Shown here in pieces: positions 35,493 to 44,207 of a stretch of DNA of 64,000 nucleotides. Under the pieces are notes generated by a model that was given only the letters and a program-made list of their open reading frames with translations, searched no databases and was not told the DNA's origin. Position numbers and translations under genes: made by a program. Each line of letters begins with the position of its first letter. Position 1 is the stretch's first letter. Source of the stretch: Lachnoclostridium sp. UBA5725 (GTDB lineage Bacteria > Bacillota > Clostridia > Lachnospirales > Lachnospiraceae); contig DIGJ01000014.1 in NCBI GenBank assembly GCA_002419585.1, positions 211,083 to 275,082 of the forward strand, given 5' to 3'.

Positions 35493-36485
35493 TCAAATTT
35501 TCTTTAACTGTTCTTTCAAATCCTCGATACTAAGCCATTGTTTGTTGTTTGCTGAACTATATTCAAATCCTTCTTCTACTAGTTTTCCGCCTTTTGTAAA
35601 GTACTCTTTGTAATCCCACCATTCATAGCTTGGATAGATAATATAATGCTTCTCATACTCATAAGTCATTCTGGAATCGTCCTTCGTCACCATAACCTCA
35701 TGTAATTTCTCACCCTCACGAATTCCGATTTCTTTTATCGTGCATCCTGGAAGCATGGCTTCAGCCAAATCATCGATATGAAAAGATGGTATTTTGGATA
35801 TATAGGTCTCCCCACCTTTAGCTTCTTCCAATGCCTTAAACACAAGTTCCACACCCTGATCAAGTGTAATCCAGAAACGAGTCATACGGGAATCCGTAAC
35901 TGGAAGTTCTTGTTCTCCTTTTTCAATCAATTTCTGAAAAATAGGGATAACAGACCCACGGCTTCCTGCAACATTACCATATCGCACCACTGAAAACGTT
36001 GTTCCATTGGTTCCACTATATGCATTTGCTGCCGTAAATAATTTATCTGATACAAGTTTTGTTCCACCATATAAGTTAATCGGATTTACGGCTTTATCCG
36101 TAGATAATGCAACTACCTTTTTAACCCCACAGTCAAGAGCAGCTTCAATTACATTCTGCGCACCATATATATTTGTTTTCACGGCCTCCATTGGATTGTA
36201 TTCACAAGTTGGAACCTGTTTCATAGCTGCTGCATGCACAACATAGTCAACTCCACGCAAAGCACGGTAGAGGCGGTCCTTATCCCTCACATCACCAATA
36301 AAGAAACGTACTTTTTTCATATCAATCTTATCCTGATAGTATGCCCTCACTACACTCTGCTTATATTCATCTCTTGAATAGATAATTACTTTTTGGGGAT
36401 TATACCTTTCAAATACCATCTCTAGAAATTTTTTACCAAAAGAACCGGTTCCCCCAGTTACAAGTATTACTTTATCATTCAGCAT
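35493..36485 (-). CDS. pseB: UDP-GlcNAc 4,6-dehydratase (inverting)
   Basis: A 330-residue SDR of the PseB/FlaA1 type: ILVTGGTGSFGKKFLEMVFE, VIIYSRDEYKQ, HAAAMKQVPTCEYNPMEAVK, the catalytic region ALSTDKAVNPINLYGGTK, and VRYGNVAGSRGSVIPIF. It makes UDP-2-acetamido-2,6-dideoxy-L-arabino-hexos-4-ulose, the first step to pseudaminic acid and related sugars. The ATG has GGAGG 9 nt upstream, and a sigma-A-type promoter lies about 60 bases further. It is first in a long run of minus-strand genes. Confidence 0.95.
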   Translation of the reverse strand: MLNDKVILVTGGTGSFGKKFLEMVFERYNPQKVIIYSRDEYKQSVVRAYYQDKIDMKKVRFFIGDVRDKDRLYRALRGVDYVVHAAAMKQVPTCEYNPMEAVKTNIYGAQNVIEAALDCGVKKVVALSTDKAVNPINLYGGTKLVSDKLFTAANAYSGTNGTTFSVVRYGNVAGSRGSVIPIFQKLIEKGEQELPVTDSRMTRFWITLDQGVELVFKALEEAKGGETYISKIPSFHIDDLAEAMLPGCTIKEIGIREGEKLHEVMVTKDDSRMTYEYEKHYIIYPSYEWWDYKEYFTKGGKLVEEGFEYSSANNKQWLSIEDLKEQLKKI

Positions 36486-36544
36486 TCTGCTATCCTCCGT
36501 ATTTCTACAATTCTATATACATTTCGACAAAATACACTGATTAT

Positions 36545-36574
36545 AGTATAGCATTTTTTATGTTTTCTTGTCTA
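36545..36574 (-). promoter_or_regulatory. sigma-A-type promoter for the pseB run
   Basis: Read on the minus strand: TAGACA (36569-36574), 18-base spacer, TATACT (36545-36550). It lies between the terminator of the maf unit and pseB, so the downstream island genes may form a separate transcript from flagellin and maf. Confidence 0.5.
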
Positions 36575-36589
36575 GGTATTGGTATTGGC

Positions 36590-36623
36590 AAAAAAAGACT
36601 CGTTTCTGTAAAAACGAGCCTTC
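36590..36623 (-). terminator. rho-independent terminator after the maf unit
   Basis: On the minus strand, GGCTCGTTTTTACAGAAACGAG forms a stem with CTCGTTT pairing to AAACGAG, followed by TCTTTTTTT. It lies 24 bases after the 85-residue gene and before the pseB promoter. Confidence 0.8.
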
Positions 36624-36646
36624 ATTTTAACTAATATTATAATTCA

Positions 36647-36904
36647 TTACAAATCCTTTAGATTTTCTTTGATATCATATAAAAGAACATCCGCCATTAC
36701 ACCATAATCCTTTATTCCAAAAGCATTTTGAATTTTCAGAAGTTCCTCATCCATAATTATGGAATAACCTGCATTTTGCATATCTTCTATAAATACAAGT
36801 ACTTCATTTAATAAAGTCTCGAATTTCTTATTAATATTTTTCTGTTCTACGGTATAGATTTCATCCACCAAATCATCAATTACTGGAAATAATTTTTCTG
36901 TCAT
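36647..36904 (-). CDS. small conserved-looking protein following maf
   Basis: An 85-residue acidic, helical protein (VDEIYTVEQKNINKKFETLL, FIEDMQNAGYSIIMDEELL). I do not recognise a family. The ATG has AAAAGGAGAG 8 nt upstream, and it overlaps the region just past the maf stop (1 base apart), so it is co-transcribed and probably co-translated with maf. Its place suggests a partner of the Maf transferase or of flagellin. A terminator follows it. Confidence 0.6.
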   Translation of the reverse strand: MTEKLFPVIDDLVDEIYTVEQKNINKKFETLLNEVLVFIEDMQNAGYSIIMDEELLKIQNAFGIKDYGVMADVLLYDIKENLKDL

Positions 36905-36905
36905 C

Positions 36906-38783
36906 TTAGCTCTCCTTTTCAGTCATCGTCTTATTAATTTCTGCAATCATTTCACGAAAACTTTCTTCTGTCTTAATCGATGTTATTTCGATCATATGCA
37001 TAAGATTCACCTGAACAACCCAGTTTTGATATACGTTATTCGCCGTCAATTCATTTCCTATACCCTTTACTTTCACTATGGCTGCTTTTATAATTTGATG
37101 ATAGTAAGTCAATAAATCTGTTTTTTCATTCAAAATATACTGAACAAGGCTATTTCCAGCCTCCATTTGAATTACAATATCATATAATTTTTTTTCACTT
37201 GCATGCGTAAAATCAAAGTCTTTATACTGCATCAGAGTGTTATAATGTGAGATTGCCCTACTTTTTATTTCGTGCAAAGCTTCAATTAACTCTTGAATTG
37301 CTCCAATAATTTCAATGCATTTCTGCTTGATATCTTGCTTTGTAACCACTGGCTTTACAAGACAATCTGAAAAACTGTATTTCAACTCTTCTGTACAATA
37401 AGTATCGATTGCCTCCCGAAAAGTCATAACTTTACTACCCTTAATTTTCGCCCCACCTTCTGTTGCATCAATTAAAAGCTGGCCGGTCTCTGATACATTG
37501 ATTTCAAAAAATTCACGGAATAAATTGAATACATAACTTGTTCGCACCAAATTTCCATTAATATCTTCTGTAAAAAAATCTCTGCCATAATACTTCGTAA
37601 TTACATTATCATCTAAATTAAATACATTCTTCCTTACTTCATCACTATGAAACTTATCATCTGTATAAGCCAAATCCTGTCCTATCATTATAATAGGACC
37701 ACATCCAATCCTCTGAGCTATTGCATAAGCTGCTCCAGAACAAGAATGTCCCTGTGGAAGGAACTCAATATTTGGAAAAAAGTCTGCCCACCATTTTTCA
37801 AGACCATGTGGATCCTTTGATGTTAATATCATCTTTCCCTGAATCGTTTTAAACGTTTCTGGCCACATAAGTGATGGTCCCAATAATACAACATTCTCAG
37901 GAATAAGTTTATCTTTATAAAAATAACTATATGTTGATTCTATTCGTTCCATACTCGCGACAGCATCCGGAGTTACTCCATGCTTTATACATAGTGAATA
38001 ACTTGCATCACATGCTATTATCAAAGCTTTCCCCTTTGCCTCTTTGAGTAAATGAATATTTTTATCCAGTGAAGGCCCGGCACACACAATGATTGCAGGG
38101 ACATTTCTATAATATTTCTCCAACCCATGCATCGAACTGCTCTCTAGGCATGGTACAATGTTCATGGCATGCTGTTTTGCACCAATTAAAACATCACCCA
38201 AATCATTACCTATGCTCTTTACGCCGGCTTCTAATATCCTGCGTATGGATTTGATGCACTCCAAGCAAAAATCAGAATATTTATGATAATTAGGAAGCAT
38301 TAGTACATGAAGATTATACACTAAATTTTCCCATTTAAGAGACATGTAGTGATTAATTACTAACTCAACCTGTTCAAATCCACCAATTGCAAATACTATT
38401 TTTTCTGTTTTCAAGATATTCTTAAAGTCCTCTGTTTCAAACATATAGCGTGCAACAGATGCATTAGGTTCAATCACCATAATGCGACTTCCATCTGATG
38501 TATCTTTCACAATATCTTTTATTAATTCCATGTTTCCCATGCCAAAGAGAACTAATAGATTGTCTCTGGTTTTTTCCAGGTTTCTTCGTAATAAATTCGA
38601 CTCTTTTTTTGCATTGCGGCTGCATATTTGATATGCCTGTTGCTCTATATTAAGAAAACGTCCCTCATCTGTCGTAACAACTTGTGTTTCCCAGTCTTGT
38701 ACGTTCTCGATATTTTCCATACCATTAACAATTAATGAGTTATATCTCATTAGATTTTTCTTATTTTCCATCCAATAGCTCAT
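36906..38783 (-). CDS. maf: Maf-type flagellin glycosyltransferase (motility accessory factor)
   Basis: A 625-residue protein of the Maf family (MptE-like central domain). Core motifs are AIIVCAGPSLDKNIHLL, ALIIACDASYSLCIKHGVTP, MERIESTYSYFY, LTSKDPHGLEKWW and GHSCSGAAYAIAQRIG followed by IMIGQDLAYTDDKFHS. Maf proteins are thought to transfer nonulosonic or related CMP-sugars onto Ser/Thr of flagellin in the cytoplasm. The length matches the family. It lies directly downstream of fliC and upstream of pseB. This links the island to the flagellum. Confidence 0.9.
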   Translation of the reverse strand: MSYWMENKKNLMRYNSLIVNGMENIENVQDWETQVVTTDEGRFLNIEQQAYQICSRNAKKESNLLRRNLEKTRDNLLVLFGMGNMELIKDIVKDTSDGSRIMVIEPNASVARYMFETEDFKNILKTEKIVFAIGGFEQVELVINHYMSLKWENLVYNLHVLMLPNYHKYSDFCLECIKSIRRILEAGVKSIGNDLGDVLIGAKQHAMNIVPCLESSSMHGLEKYYRNVPAIIVCAGPSLDKNIHLLKEAKGKALIIACDASYSLCIKHGVTPDAVASMERIESTYSYFYKDKLIPENVVLLGPSLMWPETFKTIQGKMILTSKDPHGLEKWWADFFPNIEFLPQGHSCSGAAYAIAQRIGCGPIIMIGQDLAYTDDKFHSDEVRKNVFNLDDNVITKYYGRDFFTEDINGNLVRTSYVFNLFREFFEINVSETGQLLIDATEGGAKIKGSKVMTFREAIDTYCTEELKYSFSDCLVKPVVTKQDIKQKCIEIIGAIQELIEALHEIKSRAISHYNTLMQYKDFDFTHASEKKLYDIVIQMEAGNSLVQYILNEKTDLLTYYHQIIKAAIVKVKGIGNELTANNVYQNWVVQVNLMHMIEITSIKTEESFREMIAEINKTMTEKES

Positions 38784-38880
38784 AATTTTGTACCAGTCAC
38801 TTTCTTAGTTAATACATAGCTCTATGTTTGAAAACCAAACTCACTCGAAATATATTTATAATATACAAATATCCTTATAA

Positions 38881-38914
38881 AAAAATGGGGACTGTTTATA
38901 ACAGCCCCATTTTA
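38881..38914 (-). terminator. terminator after flagellin
   Basis: Read on the minus strand, an A/T-flanked stem (AAAATGGGG pairing with CCCCATTTT, inner CTGTT with AACAG) with a short AT loop, followed by T-rich sequence. It lies 30 bases after the flagellin stop codon. Confidence 0.75.
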
Positions 38915-38943
38915 ATAACTATAACTTTTTAATCAATCAGTGA

Positions 38944-40269
38944 TTACTGAAGAAGTGATAACGCTCCCTGTGTTGACTGATTAGCCTGTGCTAACATAGA
39001 CTGACCTGCCTGCATCAAGATGTTGTTCTTGCTGTATTGAGTCATTTCATTAGCCATATCAACGTCACGAATACGAGATTCAGCAGCCTGTAAGTTCTCA
39101 GAAGATGTATCTAAGTTAGTGATTGTATGCTCTAATCTGTTCTGCATAGCTCCCATCTTAGCTCTTTCTGTAGAAACTTTCTGTAAAGCTTTGTCATAAG
39201 CTTCAACCGCCATAGAAGCATTTCCCTGAGTTGTTACATCTAGTGCTTCTCCTTCGCCTTCTGCTGCAGTCTTACCAGCTTCTAAATCACGTGTTTTTGT
39301 TTGTACAATACCAAGAGCACTTGCTCTCATATCTCCGATTCCAAGATTGATTTCCTGTCCTGTATTTGCTCCAACCTGAAGAGTTAAGGACTCTTTACCT
39401 GTTACAGCTGCTTTAGACTGGGTTCTAGAAGTCAATGAGATCGTGATAACATCACCAGCTTTTAGCTTGTCTGCGTTAGATACTGTAATATTTAAATCTG
39501 ATTTAGCAGTAGATGCAAGAGCTGAAATTGCAGTTGTTTGATCAGTACCAGATGCAATTGCACCAGCAGAAATTGCAATTGTCAATTTGTCTGTAGCTAA
39601 TGTAAGCTTACAATGATCAGATCCACCAATGTTTGCTGCAGGTGATGAAAGATTTCCACTAGTTGTTCCATTTAAAGAACTCATGGTTGCGCTAGAAACT
39701 TTACCATCTTCTTGAATCGTAATACGGATAACATCATCTTTAATAGATGTTGCTGCAGTAGTAGAGCCAATGCTGTCAACAGAAACTACACCATTAGTGA
39801 AAGTTCCTTCTGCCTTTGCATTACCATTTTTGTACTGGGTAGCACCTGCAAGATCTCCGTTTAAAAGTTTCTTTGTATTGAACTCAGAAGTATTTGCAAT
39901 ACGGTCAACTTCTTGTGTTAACTGTGTGATTTCGTTCTGAATCTGTGTTCTGTCGTCGTCTGTATTGGTATCATTGGATGCCTGTACAGCTAATTCTCTC
40001 ATTCTTTGAACGATGCTTTGAGTTTCCTGAAGAGCACCTTCAGCTGTCTGTACTAAAGAGATACTGTCTTCTGAGTTAGAAGAAGCCTGATCAAGACCAC
40101 GAATCTGTCCACGCATTTTTTCAGAAATAGCAAGTCCAGCTGCATCATCGCCTGCACGATTGATTCTGTAACCAGAGCTTAATTTTTCAGTTGATTTTGC
40201 TAATGAACCTGTAGAGATTCCTAAATTTCTGTTTGCGTTAGCCGCTGACATATTATGTTGAATTACCAT
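38944..40269 (-). CDS. fliC: flagellin
   Basis: A 441-residue flagellin. The conserved N-terminal D0/D1 region is complete (IQHNMSAANANRNLGIST, KSTEKLSSGYRINRAGDDAA, AISEKMRGQIRGL, MRELAVQASNDTN), as is the C-terminal region (ESRIRDVDMANEMTQYSKNN, ILMQAGQSMLAQANQSTQGA, ending LSLLQ). The middle, about residues 150-330, is Ser/Thr/Ala-rich, giving likely sites for O-glycosylation by Maf. The ATG at 40269 has AAGGAGG 7 nt upstream; the frame runs 39 bases further but that start would lack a ribosome site. A long leader has a hairpin and GGA motifs. Confidence 0.95.
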   Translation of the reverse strand: MVIQHNMSAANANRNLGISTGSLAKSTEKLSSGYRINRAGDDAAGLAISEKMRGQIRGLDQASSNSEDSISLVQTAEGALQETQSIVQRMRELAVQASNDTNTDDDRTQIQNEITQLTQEVDRIANTSEFNTKKLLNGDLAGATQYKNGNAKAEGTFTNGVVSVDSIGSTTAATSIKDDVIRITIQEDGKVSSATMSSLNGTTSGNLSSPAANIGGSDHCKLTLATDKLTIAISAGAIASGTDQTTAISALASTAKSDLNITVSNADKLKAGDVITISLTSRTQSKAAVTGKESLTLQVGANTGQEINLGIGDMRASALGIVQTKTRDLEAGKTAAEGEGEALDVTTQGNASMAVEAYDKALQKVSTERAKMGAMQNRLEHTITNLDTSSENLQAAESRIRDVDMANEMTQYSKNNILMQAGQSMLAQANQSTQGALSLLQ

Positions 40270-40364
40270 ATTATTTCCTCCTTGAATGTATAGTGACATC
40301 CTTGCCACTAGTGCTAATTAATTGGTTATCTCTACGCATCGGCCGTACGCTCCGATTTGCTTTG

Positions 40365-40391
40365 ATAACAAGTAATGTTCTTACTTGTTAT
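40365..40391 (-). repeat. 11-bp inverted repeat in the flagellin leader
   Basis: ATAACAAGTAA (40365-40375) and its exact complement (40381-40391) flank a 5-base loop. It sits just downstream of the putative -10 at the start of the flagellin leader, about 95 bases before the flagellin ATG. It could form a 5'-terminal hairpin that protects the mRNA, or a regulator site. Confidence 0.6.
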
Positions 40392-40393
40392 TT

Positions 40394-40421
40394 ATATCGA
40401 CCGAACTTTTTAATTACATTA
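40394..40421 (-). promoter_or_regulatory. candidate sigma-28 promoter of fliC
   Basis: Read on the minus strand: TAAT (40418-40421), 16-base spacer, GTCGATAT (40394-40401). The sigma-28/SigD pattern is TAAA-N15-GCCGATAA/T. Two deviations and the longer spacer make this less certain than the flgM site. Confidence 0.45.
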
Positions 40422-40440
40422 GTTCGAATGGATATTTTTT

Positions 40441-40920
40441 TTATTTTTTTTTGTCCATAAAATAAGACTGTCCCTGGTGGGTGTTTGCCATACTCTTGTA
40501 ATAGCTGGTTACCGTGCGATGATTCACATGGTAGTCTTTGATTTCTTTTCTTCGACCTGCAAAAAAAGCTTCCATACTACTTTGATTTCGCTTCTCCGCT
40601 GTCTGGAGCGTAACACTCTTATCGGTTATTTTACCAATCAGATTCTGCATTTCTATAATTTCATCTTTAAACAAGGCCCCATGTGTTGTAAGTTCTTGCT
40701 TTACCCGCTCATAGATTGCTTCGAATCCCTCGTCTAAACGATTCAGCTCCTGTATCAAACTATCTTTCCTAGAAAGAAAGGATTCAAATACATCGGTACT
40801 TACATCACCCTTATCAATCATTTCTTTTTGTTGATCCGTAAGTATAATTAATTCATTCAATACCGAATCTTTTTTTCGTAGTGTTGCAACGAGTATTGAT
40901 ACATAAGTCTGGTTTTCCAT
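40441..40920 (-). CDS. FliT/FlgN-like flagellar chaperone-type coiled-coil protein
   Basis: About 159 residues, predicted mostly helical and charged (VATLRKKDSVLNELIILTDQ, FLSRKDSLIQELNRLDEGFE). It ends with a basic tail. No diagnostic motif is visible. The position straight after fliS, where fliT-type genes usually lie, and the length support a secretion chaperone of FliT or FlgN type. I take the ATG at 40920, with AGAGAGG 7 nt upstream; an in-frame start further back would overlap fliS and lacks a ribosome site. Confidence 0.6.
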   Translation of the reverse strand: MENQTYVSILVATLRKKDSVLNELIILTDQQKEMIDKGDVSTDVFESFLSRKDSLIQELNRLDEGFEAIYERVKQELTTHGALFKDEIIEMQNLIGKITDKSVTLQTAEKRNQSSMEAFFAGRRKEIKDYHVNHRTVTSYYKSMANTHQGQSYFMDKKK

Positions 40921-40934
40921 ATGCATTCCTCTCT

Positions 40935-41315
40935 TTAAGCAGAAGCCGTTTTGCTTTTTTTCATAACTTCTTTCCAAGTATCCCGCATCTCACGGATACG
41001 TCCTAAACCTTCTTCTAACAAAGCTTTATCCTTTTTCACATTTGCATCTGTGAGTACCCAATATATATAATCATAGACCCGATCAAAATCGTTTGCCACT
41101 TCATATCGAAAGTCCAAAGTGGATCGAAATTCAACGATTATCTTTTTTGCTTTTTTAATATTTTCATTGCATTTTTCAAGGTCACCTTTTTCGAGTGCCA
41201 TAATTGCTATATTGCAAAATTTGATTGCCCCATCATAAAGCATAAGTGTAAGTTCTGCTGGAGATGCAGTTGCGATGTTGGTCTGCTTGTAAGCATTCGC
41301 TGCATTCATTGCCAT
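40935..41315 (-). CDS. fliS: flagellin-specific chaperone FliS
   Basis: A 126-residue protein. The signature NAYKQTNIATASPAELTLML and YDGAIKFCNIAIMALEKGD, with a RVYDYIYWVLTDAN helix, is typical of FliS, the export chaperone that binds the flagellin C-terminus. The ATG has GGAGG 7 nt upstream and follows the fliD stop by 33 bases. In CsrA-FliW species FliS helps deliver flagellin to export. Confidence 0.95.
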   Translation of the reverse strand: MAMNAANAYKQTNIATASPAELTLMLYDGAIKFCNIAIMALEKGDLEKCNENIKKAKKIIVEFRSTLDFRYEVANDFDRVYDYIYWVLTDANVKKDKALLEEGLGRIREMRDTWKEVMKKSKTASA

Positions 41316-41348
41316 GATAATATCCTCCGTTCTGCTCTACTGTTCTTT

Positions 41349-43454
41349 TTATCTAGATGTACCTAATAGCGAGGAAAGTGAACTACTTTGGTTTTGCAAC
41401 TTACTCATAGCCTTTTCCATCGCTGTAAACTGTTTGTAATATCTTGATTCCATATCTTCTAATTTATCTTCCCATACTGAAATTTGCTTTTTATATGTAG
41501 TATCCAGCGTCGTCATTGATTTGTCATTATAAAAAGTCAAAGCACTACTAATCGATGAACTTTCCATCTTCTTTGTCATCGTAGCATAAAGATTTTGTGA
41601 AATGGCGGACAAGACCTCCATAACTGCATCTGGATCCGACTCCAATGCTTTTTTCAAATCATTTGTTTTTGCAGAATATGTATCATCATCTGCATCTCCA
41701 AAGATATGAAGTTTTCCATCTTCTGTATAATCCGATGATGTCTTTATTCCAAAGCTTGCAAGAGAGTACTTCTTTCCATCTACCGTAACCTGTCCCATAA
41801 GACTAGACCTCATAGAAGAAGTTATTGTACTTATTGTATTATCCCTTCGTAATAAGGAATCCTTAATTTTAGTTTCCCATTTTTCTACTTCATCATCCGT
41901 CATTGATTCTTTTTCATCGGCAGATAAAGGCTCATATCCTTTTGCTGTTTTCGCATCATAAAGTTTATTCATTTCTGCTAATAAGGTATTATAATCTTTT
42001 ACAAACGTCTTAATCATATCGTATGTTTGATCTGTATTGTCAGAAACAGTAAATGAAACGGATTCATTCGTGCCCGTTACACCCTTTAAAGCAAATGTCA
42101 TATAGTTAACTGTCATATCATTCGAGCTGCTTTCCATTGTTGCACCATCTAGAACAATTCGTGCATTAGTAGCTTTTACAACCGTTAATCCACTGACATT
42201 TCCACTCGCCGTCGTTGAAACTGCATCTCCGGTGATTTCACCTAATCCAATATTGGTAAGTAGGCTATTTCCATCCGAGGTATCCGAAGGAAGCTCTGCA
42301 CTGTTTGTTACATAAGTAGTAACGGTAGTTCCTAAAGTAGTTACTGCTGTATTAATTGCATCGGTACGATTCGCAGCAATGGTAGCGGCAGCTTCCGTAC
42401 GATAAGATTCATAGGAAGCATCTTCTTTAATCGCTGTAAGCGTCGTTGCTTTTTGCGCTGCATATGCCGCTGTATAGGCTGCTGTCTTCTCTTCCTCCGT
42501 AGCGGTAGGATTCGCTGTTGACCATGCAAGTCCATCCGCACTTGCAAGCCAAGCGGTCTGATCCTCATAACCACTTCCGGCTGTCGTTAACACCGCATCT
42601 GCCTTTTGGTCATAGAGCGCAGCTAGGTCAGTTGCCGCTTGCGTTGTGTCATACGTAGTTCCCGCATAGGTTTGCGTATATGAAGTAAGCGTAGCAAGTG
42701 CTGTATTGTAATCATCTGAACCTACAGCATTTGTTTTTAATGTTGTATATGCAGCATCAATTTCTGCTTTCTGTGTAGTGGTCAGACTTGAATATCCTGT
42801 TAATTCATTTAACTTTTCTCCTGCAGTAATGTAATCTTCCGCTACTGCAGATGTTGTAATCGTAAAGCCTTTATCTACACCGCTATCCTTCGAACTAATA
42901 AATATTCGACCTTGTGTTTTATCATAACTTGCATTCAGTCCTGCATCCTGACATGACGTAATAAAATCACTGATCTTGGTCGTGGAACCAACCGTCAATT
43001 TTTGTTGTTTCGTAGCATCAGCACCTGTAATTGTAATTACGGTATTTGCAGTAATCCCTAGACTGGATAATGTAGTGGAATCAGTTGCTTTCGTTCCGCT
43101 AGCACCTGTAGTAACTACACCACCTGTCAAGTACTGTGCACTTGCAAGCTGCTCAACCTTAAGTGTATGTGCACCTTTTGCTGCACTATTGGTTGCCGTA
43201 ATGGTAGCCCTCGTTTCATCCGATGTTGAAACCTTTTTGGTCTGGTAATTACCTTGTGTTCTCATTTTATTAACAGCACCTGTATAGAAAGAATAAATCT
43301 TTGTATTTAACTCTTTCCATATTTCCTGGGTCCAATTCAGTTTTGTTCTTTTATTTTCAATTTTGGTTTTTTTCATGCTCTGAGCCGACATTAATTCTTT
43401 TACGATAGAATCTGTATCTAGTCCAGACACCATACCTGATAATCTAACTGCCAT
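41349..43454 (-). CDS. fliD: flagellar filament cap protein FliD
   Basis: A 701-residue protein. N-terminal MVSGLDTDSIVKELMSAQSM and the following coiled-coil, and the C-terminal YKKQISVWEDKLEDMESRYY and QFTAMEKAMSKLQNQSSSLS, match FliD. It is longer than the usual 450-550 residues because of a Thr/Ala/Tyr-rich insertion (about 210-400) in the outer domain. The cap promotes filament growth at the tip. The ATG has AGGAGGA 7 nt upstream. It follows flaG by 12 bases and precedes fliS. Confidence 0.95.
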   Translation of the reverse strand: MAVRLSGMVSGLDTDSIVKELMSAQSMKKTKIENKRTKLNWTQEIWKELNTKIYSFYTGAVNKMRTQGNYQTKKVSTSDETRATITATNSAAKGAHTLKVEQLASAQYLTGGVVTTGASGTKATDSTTLSSLGITANTVITITGADATKQQKLTVGSTTKISDFITSCQDAGLNASYDKTQGRIFISSKDSGVDKGFTITTSAVAEDYITAGEKLNELTGYSSLTTTQKAEIDAAYTTLKTNAVGSDDYNTALATLTSYTQTYAGTTYDTTQAATDLAALYDQKADAVLTTAGSGYEDQTAWLASADGLAWSTANPTATEEEKTAAYTAAYAAQKATTLTAIKEDASYESYRTEAAATIAANRTDAINTAVTTLGTTVTTYVTNSAELPSDTSDGNSLLTNIGLGEITGDAVSTTASGNVSGLTVVKATNARIVLDGATMESSSNDMTVNYMTFALKGVTGTNESVSFTVSDNTDQTYDMIKTFVKDYNTLLAEMNKLYDAKTAKGYEPLSADEKESMTDDEVEKWETKIKDSLLRRDNTISTITSSMRSSLMGQVTVDGKKYSLASFGIKTSSDYTEDGKLHIFGDADDDTYSAKTNDLKKALESDPDAVMEVLSAISQNLYATMTKKMESSSISSALTFYNDKSMTTLDTTYKKQISVWEDKLEDMESRYYKQFTAMEKAMSKLQNQSSSLSSLLGTSR

Positions 43455-43466
43455 AGATGTTTCCTC

Positions 43467-43889
43467 CTATCTTCTCTCGTCGACTAATATTCCTGCAAGC
43501 TCCCACATCTTTTGGAGCATATCAAGACTTTTTTCTGGTGGTATTTCTCGGATGATTTCCCTCGTATTCTTGTCCACAACTTGAATAGATACCCGCTGGG
43601 TTGCTTCATGATAGGAAAACTCAAGGCTAGTTCCATCTACGCGCTTGATTTTCTGATTTGCTTGTGAGATTGCATTTATAATTTGCTTTTCACTTGCCTG
43701 TCCATCCTTGTTTTCATTTGATTCGTCTTTTTCTTTCTCTTCTTGTATTTGCTTTAGTGTAATGTTTGACGAAACCCTCATGTCTGCTATTCCATAATCT
43801 TGTGGGCTTTTTGCTGCATTTTTCTGAGCTGACGCAGGATTCTCTGCATAAGCCATAGCAGAACCTCCGGTAATTGATTCGATCTTCAT
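43467..43889 (-). CDS. flaG: FlaG-family protein
   Basis: About 140 residues. The conserved C-terminal block of FlaG is clear: KRVDGTSLEFSYHEATQRVS, IQVVDKNTREIIREIPPEKS and LDMLQKMWELAG. The N-terminal half is charged and variable. FlaG affects flagellar filament length in other bacteria. The ATG at 43889 has GGAGG 9 nt upstream; the frame is open 24 bases earlier. A sigma-28-like site lies about 55 bases ahead. It heads flaG-fliD-fliS. Confidence 0.85.
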   Translation of the reverse strand: MKIESITGGSAMAYAENPASAQKNAAKSPQDYGIADMRVSSNITLKQIQEEKEKDESNENKDGQASEKQIINAISQANQKIKRVDGTSLEFSYHEATQRVSIQVVDKNTREIIREIPPEKSLDMLQKMWELAGILVDERR

Positions 43890-43943
43890 CCTTGAACACC
43901 TCCAAATTTCCAAAAAACGTTACATAAGTTACCTTTGTTTTTA

Positions 43944-43970
43944 TTATCGTCACGGATTTTAAAAAAGTTA
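43944..43970 (-). promoter_or_regulatory. candidate sigma-28 promoter of flaG-fliD-fliS
   Basis: Read on the minus strand: TAAC (43967-43970), 15-base spacer, GACGATAA (43944-43951). This differs at two bases from TAAA-N15-GCCGATAA. It lies in the gap between csrA and flaG. Confidence 0.6.
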
Positions 43971-43985
43971 ATACGTAAATTCCTG

Positions 43986-44207
43986 TTATTTGAACAAGTT
44001 GTTTATATCATCGATACTACTTTCATTTTTCGCTGCTTCCTGATTGGATTCCTGAATTTGAATATAAAGTTCTTTTCGATAAACAGGAACCGATTTGGGT
44101 GCTGTAATACCTATTTTGATTTGCTCCCCTTTTATTTCTAAGACTGTAATTTCAATATCGTTTCCAATCACAATCGATTCATTTATTCTTCTTGATAGGG
44201 CCAGCAT
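43986..44207 (-). CDS. csrA: carbon storage regulator / flagellin translation repressor CsrA
   Basis: A 73-residue CsrA with the canonical start MLALSRRINESIVIGNDIEI, then ITVLEIKGEQIKIGITAP and KSVPVYRKELYIQI, plus a short C-terminal tail. CsrA binds GGA motifs in the flagellin leader and blocks translation. The start codon follows the fliW stop without a gap, behind GGGGG. Pairing with FliW fits the Bacillus-type partner switch that ties flagellin translation to export. Confidence 0.95.
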   Translation of the reverse strand: MLALSRRINESIVIGNDIEITVLEIKGEQIKIGITAPKSVPVYRKELYIQIQESNQEAAKNESSIDDINNLFK

